Assembly (NCBI RefSeq): GCF_900312815.1
Contig: NZ_OMPE01000007.1
Coordinates: 186,001 to 250,000, forward strand
Reading direction: 5' to 3'
DNA: 64,000 nt
Source of the DNA: Aquimarina sp. AU474
Lineage (GTDB): Bacteria; Bacteroidota; Bacteroidia; Flavobacteriales; Flavobacteriaceae
Part shown: positions 9,494 to 17,418 of the stretch, piece after piece
How the letters are laid out: each line of letters opens with the position of its first letter
Position numbering within the stretch: position 1 is the first letter of the stretch
Position numbers and translations under genes: made by a program
Notes under the pieces: model-generated
Told to the model about the DNA's origin: nothing
The model's database searches: none
What the model saw: only the letters and a program-made list of their open reading frames with translations

Positions 9494-9781
9494 CTATGTA
9501 TAACATCTATTATCAATTTCTAATTTACAAAAGCATGTTGTTTTGAAGATATCATCAATTTTATCTCCTATCGGCGGGTACCCCAAAGAGGTTAAACAAT
9601 TCTCAACAGTGGATAAATCATTGGCTTTAATAAAAGTAAACATCACAAAAGCATCAGGTACATTTACATAGATATTAGAAATGTTTTTAATTTGGGATAA
9701 GCCCTTCAAAATCTTTTCTTTACAATACGTACAGCATATATTATGCAAGGCAATATTAGCTCGTGCCAATTTCTTTTTCAT
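9494..9781 (-). CDS. Small heavy-metal-associated (HMA)-like domain protein
   Basis: A 95-residue protein with the size and layout of an HMA ferredoxin-like fold: a strand (ARANIALHNI), a cysteine-rich loop CCTYC at about 16-20, a helix (KEKILKGLSQI), a strand ending NVPDAFVMFTF and a second helix with LTSLGYPP. The metal loop is an unusual C-C-x-x-C instead of the canonical MxCxxC, and the C-terminus carries three more cysteines (CFC and C). No signal peptide, so cytoplasmic. It follows the di-heme peroxidase by 34 bases on the same strand and may share its transcript. A metal-binding role is inferred from the fold resemblance only. Confidence 0.55.
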   Translation of the reverse strand: MKKKLARANIALHNICCTYCKEKILKGLSQIKNISNIYVNVPDAFVMFTFIKANDLSTVENCLTSLGYPPIGDKIDDIFKTTCFCKLEIDNRCYT

Positions 9782-9815
9782 TACTTCATTTTTTAAGTGG
9801 TAAAACCGGTATATA

Positions 9816-11144
9816 TTATAATGCCTTTAGATATTCTACTAAGTCATTTTGTTCCTGGGTAGTTAAATCAAGTTCAAAATGAGCATCGTAATGCATTACC
9901 ACATCATTAAGAGTAGCAAATCGTCCATCATGAAAAAAACCTCCATTCTCTTTTACAAACAACCCTCTTAAAGGAGGCGTTCTATATTTGCCTGTAGGAG
10001 ATCTATTTGCCTCAAAATCGTCAATGCCTATTTCTTCGGGAGTATGTAGTATATTATCTGCAAATGCCGCCCCCGTATGACATGAAACGCAATTAGCTTT
10101 ACCATCAAATAATATTTTACCACGTATTGCAGACATCTCATCAAAACTATTCTCATCAGGTACAGGAGCCAATAATGACAATTGATATTCTCTTAATCCC
10201 TCTAATTTAGAATCTACCAAATCATTCTCTACCATAACATCAAACGCTCCTCTTGCTACCGCTATAGGGAATTGCATCTCGTTATTTAATCTAGGATCTG
10301 AAAAGTTGCCCCGCCCTCCCATTTCTAAAACAGCAACAAATCTATTCCAATACGTTATATCTCCCCACCCCGTATATGTGGCATGTTCAATGCCTTGAAG
10401 TCCGTAAGCTGGTGGGATCAAATTGGCTGCTATTGTACCATCTGGCTGTGTTGCCTTACCATCCAAAAGTAATCCTGCAGGAAATCTCCCTTTACCCCAA
10501 CCATTAAGAACATTATTAAGTGTTGTAATATCAACACCTAGTAAATCTGCTAATGGTTGATTTTTGGTAAATGCTATAATTGCTCCAACATTTAAATCTC
10601 TATTAGGCCAGCCATCAAGTCGTTTCCCTATCCCAGTCGTAAAAGAATTATCTACCGTAGAATGGCACAGTGCACAAGTGATACCCATAGAAGCTAAATT
10701 CCCAGTTTCATCAAAATTTCCCTTTACCCCCACAACAGCGTCCAAACCTAAAAGCGCTATTGTAGTTGCTGGATCATCCAAATCTATTTCTCCTGCAGCA
10801 ATAGCATCTACAATATTTTGTGGTAATGCTTCTGCATCTACTTTTAATCCCACATTTAAAGCTAAATTAGGGCTTAATCCAGGTCCAAAACCTCCATTAG
10901 CCTCACCTAATACTGCTTTATCCAATTCCAAAACTCCGCTCCAGAAATCCTCATCGCCAAAAGTATCAAAACGAAAAGTTGCCTTCCCTTCTTCTACCAA
11001 TCTAGGATTTAAGTTTAATTCTATAGGAGGAGGTATTACTAATTCTGTTGGGATAGGAATTAAGTTATCATCGGATTTACATTGACTACAAAGAATACCC
11101 ACTCCAATCAAAGTGAATACAAAAATTGTTTTTTTAAGTTTCAT
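9816..11144 (-). CDS. Di-heme cytochrome c peroxidase/MauG-family lipoprotein
   Basis: A 442-residue exported protein with two haem attachment sites, CALCH at about 157-161 and CVSCH at about 352-356, as in bacterial cytochrome c peroxidases and MauG. The C-terminal segment with RTPPLRGLFV and FFHDGRFATLNDV is typical of the family. The N-terminus MKLKKTIFVFTLIGVGILC is a lipoprotein signal. The frame could start earlier at 11225, but only the ATG at 11144 gives a proper signal peptide. Members reduce H2O2 with electrons from small cytochromes or oxidise protein side chains; which applies here is unknown. Haem attachment would need CcsBA encoded downstream. Confidence 0.88.
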   Translation of the reverse strand: MKLKKTIFVFTLIGVGILCSQCKSDDNLIPIPTELVIPPPIELNLNPRLVEEGKATFRFDTFGDEDFWSGVLELDKAVLGEANGGFGPGLSPNLALNVGLKVDAEALPQNIVDAIAAGEIDLDDPATTIALLGLDAVVGVKGNFDETGNLASMGITCALCHSTVDNSFTTGIGKRLDGWPNRDLNVGAIIAFTKNQPLADLLGVDITTLNNVLNGWGKGRFPAGLLLDGKATQPDGTIAANLIPPAYGLQGIEHATYTGWGDITYWNRFVAVLEMGGRGNFSDPRLNNEMQFPIAVARGAFDVMVENDLVDSKLEGLREYQLSLLAPVPDENSFDEMSAIRGKILFDGKANCVSCHTGAAFADNILHTPEEIGIDDFEANRSPTGKYRTPPLRGLFVKENGGFFHDGRFATLNDVVMHYDAHFELDLTTQEQNDLVEYLKAL

Positions 11145-11343
11145 GACGTCATTTTTGTGTATTATTTTAATATCCTTTTTAAGAGCTTTATAACAGATTT
11201 TTGCATTGCAATCGTAGATTATCAATGTACATTCTTAAGCTTGCTTAGGACTTAGATAAAAACACTTAAAAAAGGTTACAAAATTTTCCTGTTTTCTAAT
11301 TAAAAGAATAAAAGGATTGTTCCTCTTTTTACTGTAACTTGCT

Positions 11344-11351
11344 TATTTTTG
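11344..11351 (+). promoter_or_regulatory. -7 promoter box immediately before the DUF2520 gene
   Basis: TATTTTTG matches TAnnTTTG and ends four bases before the ATG at 11356. With the start of transcription expected a few bases downstream of the box, the mRNA would be leaderless or nearly so. Confidence 0.5.
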
Positions 11352-11355
11352 CCAA

Positions 11356-12120
11356 ATGATCAAAGTTGTAATTCTTGGAGGAGGAAATGTAGCTCAGCAT
11401 TTATACACTGCTTTAAGTTCTCAAAAGTTGGTAGATATCGTACAATGTTATAATCGTAAAGGAATAACATTACACCCAGATCAAAACAACAATAAAATTG
11501 TTACTGATCTGAATAAGATTGTTTTGGCCAACATCTATATTCTCGCAGTGAGTGATGATGCCATAGAGGAAATCTCTACTAATTTACCTTTTCAAAATAG
11601 ATTTGTGGTTCATACCTCGGGTAGTGTACCTATGAGTACTATAAAAGATACAAATCGAAAAGGAGTATTTTATCCATTACAAACCTTTAGTAAAAACACA
11701 ACTGTTGATTTTACTAAAATCCCTTTTTGCATAGAAGCAGAAAGTAAAGATGACAAACAACTTCTAAAAAAACTTGCATCTTTTTTATCGCCAAAGGTGT
11801 ATGAGATTTCTTCAGAGCAAAGAAATATATTACATGTGTCTGCTGTATTTGTGAATAATTTCACCAATTACTTGTTTTCTGTTGGTAACGATATTTGCGA
11901 CGAACATGAAATTCCTTTTGAGATTTTACATCCGCTAATTCAGGAAACTGCTCAAAAAATTCAAAAAATCATACCTGATAAAGCACAAACTGGTCCTGCG
12001 ATTAGAAATGATTTGGAGACAATACAAAGGCACTTAAATATACTAACAGACAATACACAAAAAGAAATATACCAAACCTTAACCAGGTCTATACAGTCAA
12101 AATATGGAAAAAAGTTATAA
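11356..12120 (+). CDS. Rossmann-like and DUF2520 domain protein
   Basis: A 254-residue protein with an N-terminal dinucleotide-binding fold (VVILGGGNVAQHL at about 4-16, VHTSGSVPM near 86) and a helical C-terminal DUF2520 domain (from about 120, including ILHVSAVFVNNFTNYLF). It resembles ProC and 6-phosphogluconate dehydrogenase-like oxidoreductases, but its substrate is not known to me. It overlaps the KdsC-like gene by 17 bases and starts a compact three-gene operon with that gene and rdgB. Confidence 0.85.
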   Translation: MIKVVILGGGNVAQHLYTALSSQKLVDIVQCYNRKGITLHPDQNNNKIVTDLNKIVLANIYILAVSDDAIEEISTNLPFQNRFVVHTSGSVPMSTIKDTNRKGVFYPLQTFSKNTTVDFTKIPFCIEAESKDDKQLLKKLASFLSPKVYEISSEQRNILHVSAVFVNNFTNYLFSVGNDICDEHEIPFEILHPLIQETAQKIQKIIPDKAQTGPAIRNDLETIQRHLNILTDNTQKEIYQTLTRSIQSKYGKKL

Positions 12121-12628
12121 AGAATACTTACAGCATATCACAACATTTATCTTTGATGTCGATGGCGTGCTCACAGATGGTACAGTACTTATACATACCG
12201 ATGGAGAGTTATTAAGAACAATGAATATAAAAGATGGATACGCCCTTAAAACTGCTGTGCAACAAGGATTTAATGTGTGTATTATATCTGGAGGAAAAAA
12301 TGAAGGTGTACGGAAACGTTTAAGTGGTTTGGGCATCAAGGATATATATCTTGGAGCTCATCAAAAAGTAAAACAACTAAATGAGTATATGGATATTTAT
12401 GACATAAAAATAGAAAATGTACTTTATATGGGCGACGACATTCCGGACTTACCGGTTATGGAAATGGTGGGATTACCTACTTGCCCGCAAGATGCAGTTG
12501 CAGAGGTTAAAGAAGTATCAAAATATGTTTCTTTTAAAAAAGGCGGAAAAGGTTGCGTTAGAGATGTAATTGAACAGGTTCTTAAAGTGCAAGGGAAATG
12601 GATTTCTAACTTTGATGCCGAAGCTTAG
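12104..12628 (+). CDS. KdsC-like HAD phosphatase (3-deoxy-D-manno-octulosonate 8-phosphate phosphatase)
   Basis: A 174-residue HAD-IIIC phosphatase. The nucleophile motif is FDVDGVLTDG at about 17-26, motif II is IISGG, and motif III is YMGDDIPDLPVM near 107. Length and lack of a cap domain match tetrameric KdsC, which frees Kdo for lipid A core synthesis. The overlap with the preceding gene implies translational coupling. Other small sugar phosphatases share this fold, so the substrate is probable, not certain. If correct it links to outer-membrane assembly, as do the LptF/G and LolA genes further on. Confidence 0.82.
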   Translation: MEKSYKEYLQHITTFIFDVDGVLTDGTVLIHTDGELLRTMNIKDGYALKTAVQQGFNVCIISGGKNEGVRKRLSGLGIKDIYLGAHQKVKQLNEYMDIYDIKIENVLYMGDDIPDLPVMEMVGLPTCPQDAVAEVKEVSKYVSFKKGGKGCVRDVIEQVLKVQGKWISNFDAEA

Positions 12629-12645
12629 TTAATAGTATAGATTAT

Positions 12646-13218
12646 ATGAAATTAGTATTTGCCACAAATAATTTGAATAAATTAAAGGAAGTACAAGCCT
12701 TAGTCCCACCACAAATTGAAATAGTAAGTTTAGCAGATATTGGATGTACTGAAGATATTCCTGAAACTTCTCCTACAATCGAAGGAAATGCAAAACAAAA
12801 GATTCAATACATTAAACAAAACTACGGTATGGATTGTTTTGCAGATGATACTGGTTTGGTAGTAGATATATTAAATGGGGCCCCTGGTGTGTATTCGGCT
12901 AGATATGCAGGAAAGGATAAAAACGCCAAGGCTAATATGAATAAACTTTTAAACGAATTAACGGGAAAAGAAAATCGTGATGCTCATTTTAAAACAGTAA
13001 TTGCTCTAGAATTAAATGGTAAACAAAAAGTTTTTACAGGAATTTGCGAAGGAACCATTACCTTAAAAGAAAAAGGCCAAGGTGGTTTTGGATACGACCC
13101 TGTATTTCAACCCAAAGGCTATACCAAAACTTTTGCAGAACTACCTCTTTTAGAAAAAAACAAAATAGGGCATCGCGGAAAAGCAGTACAACAACTAATT
13201 AAATTTTTAAATTCTTAA
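12646..13218 (+). CDS. rdgB: Non-canonical purine NTP pyrophosphatase (RdgB/HAM1)
   Basis: A 190-residue Ham1/RdgB protein. It starts with the family signature FATNNLNKLKE (about 4-14), and contains FADDTGLVVD with the metal-binding acidic residues, GVYSARYAG, and the C-terminal GFGYDPVF and HRGKA. It hydrolyses dITP, XTP and similar nucleotides to monophosphates, preventing their incorporation into DNA. It follows the KdsC-like gene by 17 bases. Its stop overlaps the stop of the convergent CPBP gene by four bases, so no terminator fits between them. Confidence 0.95.
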   Translation: MKLVFATNNLNKLKEVQALVPPQIEIVSLADIGCTEDIPETSPTIEGNAKQKIQYIKQNYGMDCFADDTGLVVDILNGAPGVYSARYAGKDKNAKANMNKLLNELTGKENRDAHFKTVIALELNGKQKVFTGICEGTITLKEKGQGGFGYDPVFQPKGYTKTFAELPLLEKNKIGHRGKAVQQLIKFLNS

Positions 13219-13847
13219 TCTACTCCAGGAAAAGCTAACATCTCTCCCATTCCTACAGTAAATAGCCAATTTCCATATATAGCATGTTCTACAGAAACCA
13301 AAGTAGTAGATTTTGTTTTTTGATATGTATACGCAAATAATAATCCGCCTAAAAAAGTTAACAACTGCACCAAAAAGCTTCTTAAAAAAATATGAGCTAA
13401 CGAAAAAAGTATGGCATTAAGGAAAATAAATAACCATTTATTTTTAATTAAACCTTCGTAGCGTTCATAAAAAAAAGTTCTATAAATTATCTCTTGAGGC
13501 CAAACAGATAAAAACGTATAAATAAACAATATCATAAGCCACAATTGTGGTTTTTTGATCAATACTGCAAATAATTTATCTGGTGCCACTAAAAACACGT
13601 ATAACCCAGTAACGATTATAACTATTGCCAGTTTTATAAGTGTTTCTCTCCAAAAAGGTGCCCAATATTCTTTCTCTGGAAATCTCAATTTTAATAACCC
13701 ATTTCTTTTTAATAAAACCAATATGTATACAAACCCAACAACTGTAAGTACTACCTTAATCAGTATCGGATACTTCCATAAAAAACTTAATGGTAATAAA
13801 ATAAAAAAAAGAAACAACTCAACTCCTTTATATATGCGGTTCTGCAT
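13215..13847 (-). CDS. CPBP-family intramembrane metalloprotease
   Basis: A 210-residue membrane protein with about six hydrophobic segments and the CPBP (Abi/CAAX protease-like) motifs: QEIIYRTFFYER (a variant of EExxR) at about 118-129, SLAHIFLR near 149 and VEHAIYGNW near 186. The first glutamate of the usual EE pair is Gln, while the second is kept. Family members cleave CAAX-type or other membrane substrates, or act in peptide immunity; the substrate here is unknown. Convergent with rdgB and transcribed from the gene-free stretch to its right. Confidence 0.82.
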   Translation of the reverse strand: MQNRIYKGVELFLFFILLPLSFLWKYPILIKVVLTVVGFVYILVLLKRNGLLKLRFPEKEYWAPFWRETLIKLAIVIIVTGLYVFLVAPDKLFAVLIKKPQLWLMILFIYTFLSVWPQEIIYRTFFYERYEGLIKNKWLFIFLNAILFSLAHIFLRSFLVQLLTFLGGLLFAYTYQKTKSTTLVSVEHAIYGNWLFTVGMGEMLAFPGVD

Positions 13848-13997
13848 TATTTTATTTTTTTTACTAAGTTCTATATAAAAAGTGAAACACCCATAATGCG
13901 ATCAGATTTTATTCTTGTAAAAAAGATCTAAAGTCGACTCAATCTCGTATTATCATCGCAAAAGCATAAACTTATGTAATGAAATGTGAAATACAAT

Positions 13998-14029
13998 AAA
14001 AAAAGCCTCTTGGGGAAAGAGGCTTTTAT
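13998..14029 (-). terminator. Hairpin H1, terminator-like, possible 3' end of a small RNA
   Basis: GCCTCTT-GGGGA-AAGAGGC (14005-14023), extended by four A-T pairs. On the minus strand it is followed by seven U, and on the plus strand only by UUUUAUA, so termination is more likely on minus. No protein gene ends here on either strand. Confidence 0.6.
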
Positions 14030-14253
14030 AGGGTAAAATAATTTTGGGGTAAATTTAATTTAGTTCAATGGGGCTAATCAAAATTTTTAGTATCTCTTAT
14101 GTTGTTTACTTCTTTAAAGTAAAACTATATTTTCTTTACAAGAATCTTACATTTCTGAATCTAATATATAAATTTAATCGTTAAAAAGCAAATAATATCG
14201 ATAAAAGTGTATTTTTATTGATTAATTAGCGATTTCCATTATTAATTAATATC

Positions 14254-14283
14254 AAAAAAAGCCTCCTTGGGGAAGAGGCTTTT
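14254..14283 (-). terminator. Hairpin H2, near copy of H1
   Basis: GCCTC-C-TT-GGGG-AA-GAGGC (14261-14279) is H1 with one bulged C. It again has seven U on the minus strand after the stem. Sequences flanking the two hairpins on the right share a run of G-rich and A/T-rich blocks (TTTTATT AGG, GGGG..AATT), suggesting the duplicated unit is larger than the stem. Confidence 0.6.
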
Positions 14284-14636
14284 ATTAGGTTTTGGGCTAA
14301 TAACTCGGGGGAATTATTTTTTCCAGGGACAAAAAAAGTCTAAAAACAATCAAACAAACAATCTTAATTTTTCTTTTTCTCTTACTTTTCTTCTTTTACA
14401 CTTCAAAAATAGTGCACTTACTCCTGTTTATTATAAAATGCTTAATAGATAAAACACTTTTTATCGACAAAACGCGTAAATAATCGATAAAATACATTAT
14501 TAAATTAAAATATTGTAATATACTCTCTATAATGATTCTATTTTATTTTGGTATTATCTAATTAAACTGAATCCAGACGTTGCATAGATTTTATTAATAT
14601 CGTAACATTACATCCATAAAATTTCGAATTTATCAA

Positions 14637-16118
14637 ATGGAAAGTCAAAACATCACTCCTACCACCCCAAACAACGAAGAAATTATTGAAAATAGAGAAT
14701 TAAACATTTGGGAAGCACTACTACCCGTAGTAATATTGGTAGGAATGCTTTTCTATAACGTTTATGTATTTGGTGATGATGCCTTAAGTGGTAGTAATCA
14801 ATTCATTTTACTATTAGGTGCTGCAGGAGCTGCTATTGTAGGTTTTTTTAATAAGGTATCCTATAAACAGATGATGGAAGAAGTAGCCAAGAACGTAAAA
14901 TCTACAACAGGAGCATTATTAATTTTATTAATGGTTGGATCTCTTGCAGGGACATGGCTCGTTAGTGGGATTATACCAACCATGATTTATTATGGTCTGC
15001 AGATTTTGAATCCTACTATATTTCTGGCTGCCTGTGTTATTATTTGTGCTATCATATCAATTGCTACAGGGAGTTCTTGGACAACATCTGCTACAGTTGG
15101 TATAGCTTTAATTGGTATTGGTGATACTCTAGGAATCTCGTTGGGTATGACAGCTGGAGCCGTAATTTCGGGAGCTTATTTCGGAGATAAAATGTCCCCC
15201 CTATCCGACACTACTAATTTAGCACCAGCAATGGCAGGAGGAGAATTATTCTCTCACATAAAATATATGACTTATACCACAGTACCAACCATTGTAATCA
15301 CTTTAATTGTATTTATTATTATTGGTTTTTCTATAGATACATCTGGAACCCCACAAATTGGAGAACAATTAGAAGCAATTAAAAGTGCTTTCAATATTTC
15401 TCCTTGGCTGTTCATGGTTCCGGTTTTAGTAATTGTGCTCATTATAAAAAAGACTCCGCCGCTAATTGCATTATTAGCAGGAACACTATTAGGTGCCATA
15501 GCTGCTATCATAGCGCAACCAGATATAATAATAGGTATCGCAGGAAGTAAAGAACTCACGTTTACATCTGCCTATATGGGAGTAATGAAAGCAATGACCG
15601 TAGATACTGCTGTAGAAACCACCAATGCTCAACTTAATGATCTATTCTCTTCTGGTGGAATGTCTGGGATGTTAGGTACGATATGGCTAATTGTGTGTGC
15701 GATGGTTTTTGGTGGCGTTATGGATGCCATTGGTGCACTAGCACGAATTAGTAAAGCGTTATTAAATTTATTCGATTCTGTATTTGGCCTTTTTGCCAGT
15801 ACAGTAGTGAGCTGTTTAGCACTTAATGTAACAGCATCTGATCAATACTTGGCAATAGTTGTACCAGGAAGAATGTATGCAAAAGCGTTTAAAGATAAGG
15901 GGCTTGCTCCAGAAAATTTAAGTAGAACTTTAGAAGATTCTGGTACGGTAACCTCTGTTCTTATCCCATGGAATACATGTGGAGCTTATCAAAGTGGAGT
16001 ACTAGGCGTACCTGTGGTAGATTATTTTGCTTTTGCCATTTTTAATTGGTTAAGTCCATTTATGACTTTAATTTTTGCCGCCTTTAGGATAAAAATAAAA
16101 CAGTTAGCAACGAAGTAA
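14637..16118 (+). CDS. Na+/H+ antiporter, NhaC family
   Basis: A 493-residue inner-membrane protein with about 12 hydrophobic segments and NhaC-family signatures: ATGSSWTTSATVGIALIGIG near 142-161, GAYFGDKMSPLSDTTNLAPA near 180-199, and a second-half SCLALNVTASDQYLAIV with a paired acidic site. Members exchange Na+ for H+ or malate for lactate; sodium export fits a marine cell. It stands alone between the gene-free stretch and a strong bidirectional terminator. The ATG at 14637 follows an A-rich leader. Confidence 0.92.
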   Translation: MESQNITPTTPNNEEIIENRELNIWEALLPVVILVGMLFYNVYVFGDDALSGSNQFILLLGAAGAAIVGFFNKVSYKQMMEEVAKNVKSTTGALLILLMVGSLAGTWLVSGIIPTMIYYGLQILNPTIFLAACVIICAIISIATGSSWTTSATVGIALIGIGDTLGISLGMTAGAVISGAYFGDKMSPLSDTTNLAPAMAGGELFSHIKYMTYTTVPTIVITLIVFIIIGFSIDTSGTPQIGEQLEAIKSAFNISPWLFMVPVLVIVLIIKKTPPLIALLAGTLLGAIAAIIAQPDIIIGIAGSKELTFTSAYMGVMKAMTVDTAVETTNAQLNDLFSSGGMSGMLGTIWLIVCAMVFGGVMDAIGALARISKALLNLFDSVFGLFASTVVSCLALNVTASDQYLAIVVPGRMYAKAFKDKGLAPENLSRTLEDSGTVTSVLIPWNTCGAYQSGVLGVPVVDYFAFAIFNWLSPFMTLIFAAFRIKIKQLATK

Positions 16119-16145
16119 TTAAGAATAATTATATAAAATAAAAAA

Positions 16146-16168
16146 GGTGCATGTTTAAAACATGCACC
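16146..16168. terminator. Bidirectional Rho-independent terminator
   Basis: GGTGCATGTTT-A-AAACATGCACC is a perfect 11-bp stem with A-run on the left and T-run on the right. It lies between the convergent nhaC-like gene and the thioesterase gene and serves both. Confidence 0.92.
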
Positions 16169-16192
16169 TTTTTTATTTTAATTTTTGATGTA

Positions 16193-16579
16193 CTACACTA
16201 TAGGAGTAGGTTTTTTGTGATTATCAATAGCCACAAACTTAAATGAACCCGAAACTGCCTTTTCTCGATCATAACTGTACATGTCTTCTTTAAAAATATC
16301 AACTTTTACCGTACAACTAGTACGTCCGACTTCAGACACTTTAGCTATTAATTCGACAATAGTACCTTCTGGAATTGGCTTTTCAAAATCAACCTTATCC
16401 GAAGAGATAGTTACTACCTTTTTTCTGCTAAAACGGGTTGCACATATAAAGGAAACTTCATCCATAAGTTGTAAAGCAGTACCACCAAATAGCGTTTCAT
16501 AATGGTTTGTGGTATTAGGAAAAACGGCCTTAAAAATTCTAGTTTCTGATTTTTCTATCAATTCATCTATATTGTTCAT
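16193..16579 (-). CDS. Acyl-CoA thioesterase, hotdog fold (YciA/BACH-like)
   Basis: A 128-residue single hotdog-domain protein. NHYETLFGGTALQLMDEVS at about 26-44 is the central helix with the catalytic Asp, followed by CATRFSRKKVVTISSDKVDF and GTIVELIAKV. Members hydrolyse acyl-CoA esters in the cytoplasm to control CoA pools and fatty-acid overflow. Divergent from the nitroreductase gene with adjacent promoters between them. The family is clear; chain-length preference is not. Confidence 0.88.
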   Translation of the reverse strand: MNNIDELIEKSETRIFKAVFPNTTNHYETLFGGTALQLMDEVSFICATRFSRKKVVTISSDKVDFEKPIPEGTIVELIAKVSEVGRTSCTVKVDIFKEDMYSYDREKAVSGSFKFVAIDNHKKPTPIV

Positions 16580-16617
16580 ACAATCGCGATATAGTTTTTT
16601 CTTATTAGTTTATATAT

Positions 16618-16646
16618 CAAAGGTAAATCTTATCACAGTATCTTTG
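16618..16646. promoter_or_regulatory. Divergent -7 boxes between thioesterase and nitroreductase genes
   Basis: Minus-strand TACCTTTG at 16618-16625 faces the thioesterase gene and plus-strand TATCTTTG at 16639-16646 faces the nitroreductase gene. Both match TAnnTTTG and are only 13 bases apart, so the promoters probably compete. Confidence 0.5.
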
Positions 16647-16669
16647 CTGTATATTTAAAAAAACTTAAA

Positions 16670-17299
16670 ATGAATATTATAGATAGTTTGCGATGGCGCT
16701 ATGCCACCAAAAAATTTGATAATGATAAAACTCTTCCTCAAGAAAAAATAGATACGCTTACAGAAGCTTTTAACCTTACTGCAACTTCTTATGGTTTACA
16801 ACCGTTAAAATTGATTGTTATAAGTAATAAGGAACTTCAAGGGAAATTAACAGCACACTCTTGGAATCAACAACAAGTTGTAGATGCCTCTCATGTTTTG
16901 GTTTTTTGTATCGAAAACAAAATAGATGAAGAATATATCACGGAGCACTTTAACAATGTAAAAACAGTAAGAGATACTCCAGATGAAATATTAAACCCTT
17001 TTAAAGAGCAATTGGTAAGCTCTTTTAAAGATAAAAAAATAGAAGAAGTAACAAGTTGGGCTGCTAAGCAGGCGTATTTGGCCATGGGAAATTTATTAAC
17101 CGTGTGTGCCATTGAAAAAATTGATGCTTGCCCTATGGAAGGTTTCGTTCCTGAAAAATACAATGAAATATTAGAGCTTCATAAACTTGGATTAAGTTCA
17201 ATATTGGTTATGCCAGTAGGTTACCGAGCTAAAGACGACATGTTTTCTGAATTAAAAAAAGTAAGAAGGCCTATACAAGATACGGTTATTACTCTTTAG
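16670..17299 (+). CDS. NAD(P)H-dependent nitroreductase-family flavoprotein
   Basis: A 209-residue FMN nitroreductase resembling NfsB/YdgI. It begins with SLRWRYATKKFDNDKTLP at about 6-23 (phosphate-binding arginines), has SYGLQPLKLIVISN, and near 130 WAAKQAYLAMGNLLTVCAIE, with the late FMN-contact segment GFVPEKYNEIL. Members reduce nitroaromatics, quinones or enones with NAD(P)H. Single-gene transcription unit by its spacing from neighbours. The physiological substrate cannot be read from the sequence. Confidence 0.9.
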   Translation: MNIIDSLRWRYATKKFDNDKTLPQEKIDTLTEAFNLTATSYGLQPLKLIVISNKELQGKLTAHSWNQQQVVDASHVLVFCIENKIDEEYITEHFNNVKTVRDTPDEILNPFKEQLVSSFKDKKIEEVTSWAAKQAYLAMGNLLTVCAIEKIDACPMEGFVPEKYNEILELHKLGLSSILVMPVGYRAKDDMFSELKKVRRPIQDTVITL

Positions 17300-17377
17300 A
17301 ACGTTTACTTTCTTTTGAGGGATAGTATTACTTAAAAAAATATAAAATATCAACTGCAATATCAAAACTCTTTTCGG

Positions 17378-17385
17378 TACTTTTG
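17378..17385 (+). promoter_or_regulatory. -7 box of the DegT-family aminotransferase gene
   Basis: TACTTTTG matches TAnnTTTG. The longest frame's TTG codon at 17383 lies inside this box, which argues that translation starts at the ATG at 17419. Confidence 0.5.
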
Positions 17386-17418
17386 CCGGAAAGAGTTTTT
17401 AATTTACACACTATCATT

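Larger units (their letters stand above)
13848..14636. other. 789-bp gene-free stretch with two near-identical hairpins
   Basis: It separates the divergent CPBP and NhaC genes. A short frame at 14267-14452 runs through the second hairpin and has low-complexity composition, so it is not believed. Apart from the two hairpins listed separately, there is a minus-strand TATTTTTG box at 14404-14411 and an imperfect one near 14188. These would place minus-strand transcripts of roughly 145-185 nt ending at each hairpin. Confidence 0.5.

Noticed and set aside
10564..11085. 173-residue plus-strand frame
   Set aside because: Antisense to the di-heme peroxidase gene, whose haem motifs and signal peptide are clear; Ser/Pro-rich shadow composition.
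14267..14452. 61-residue plus-strand frame in the gene-free stretch
   Set aside because: Starts inside hairpin H2 and has low-complexity A/T-driven composition; no protein-like features.
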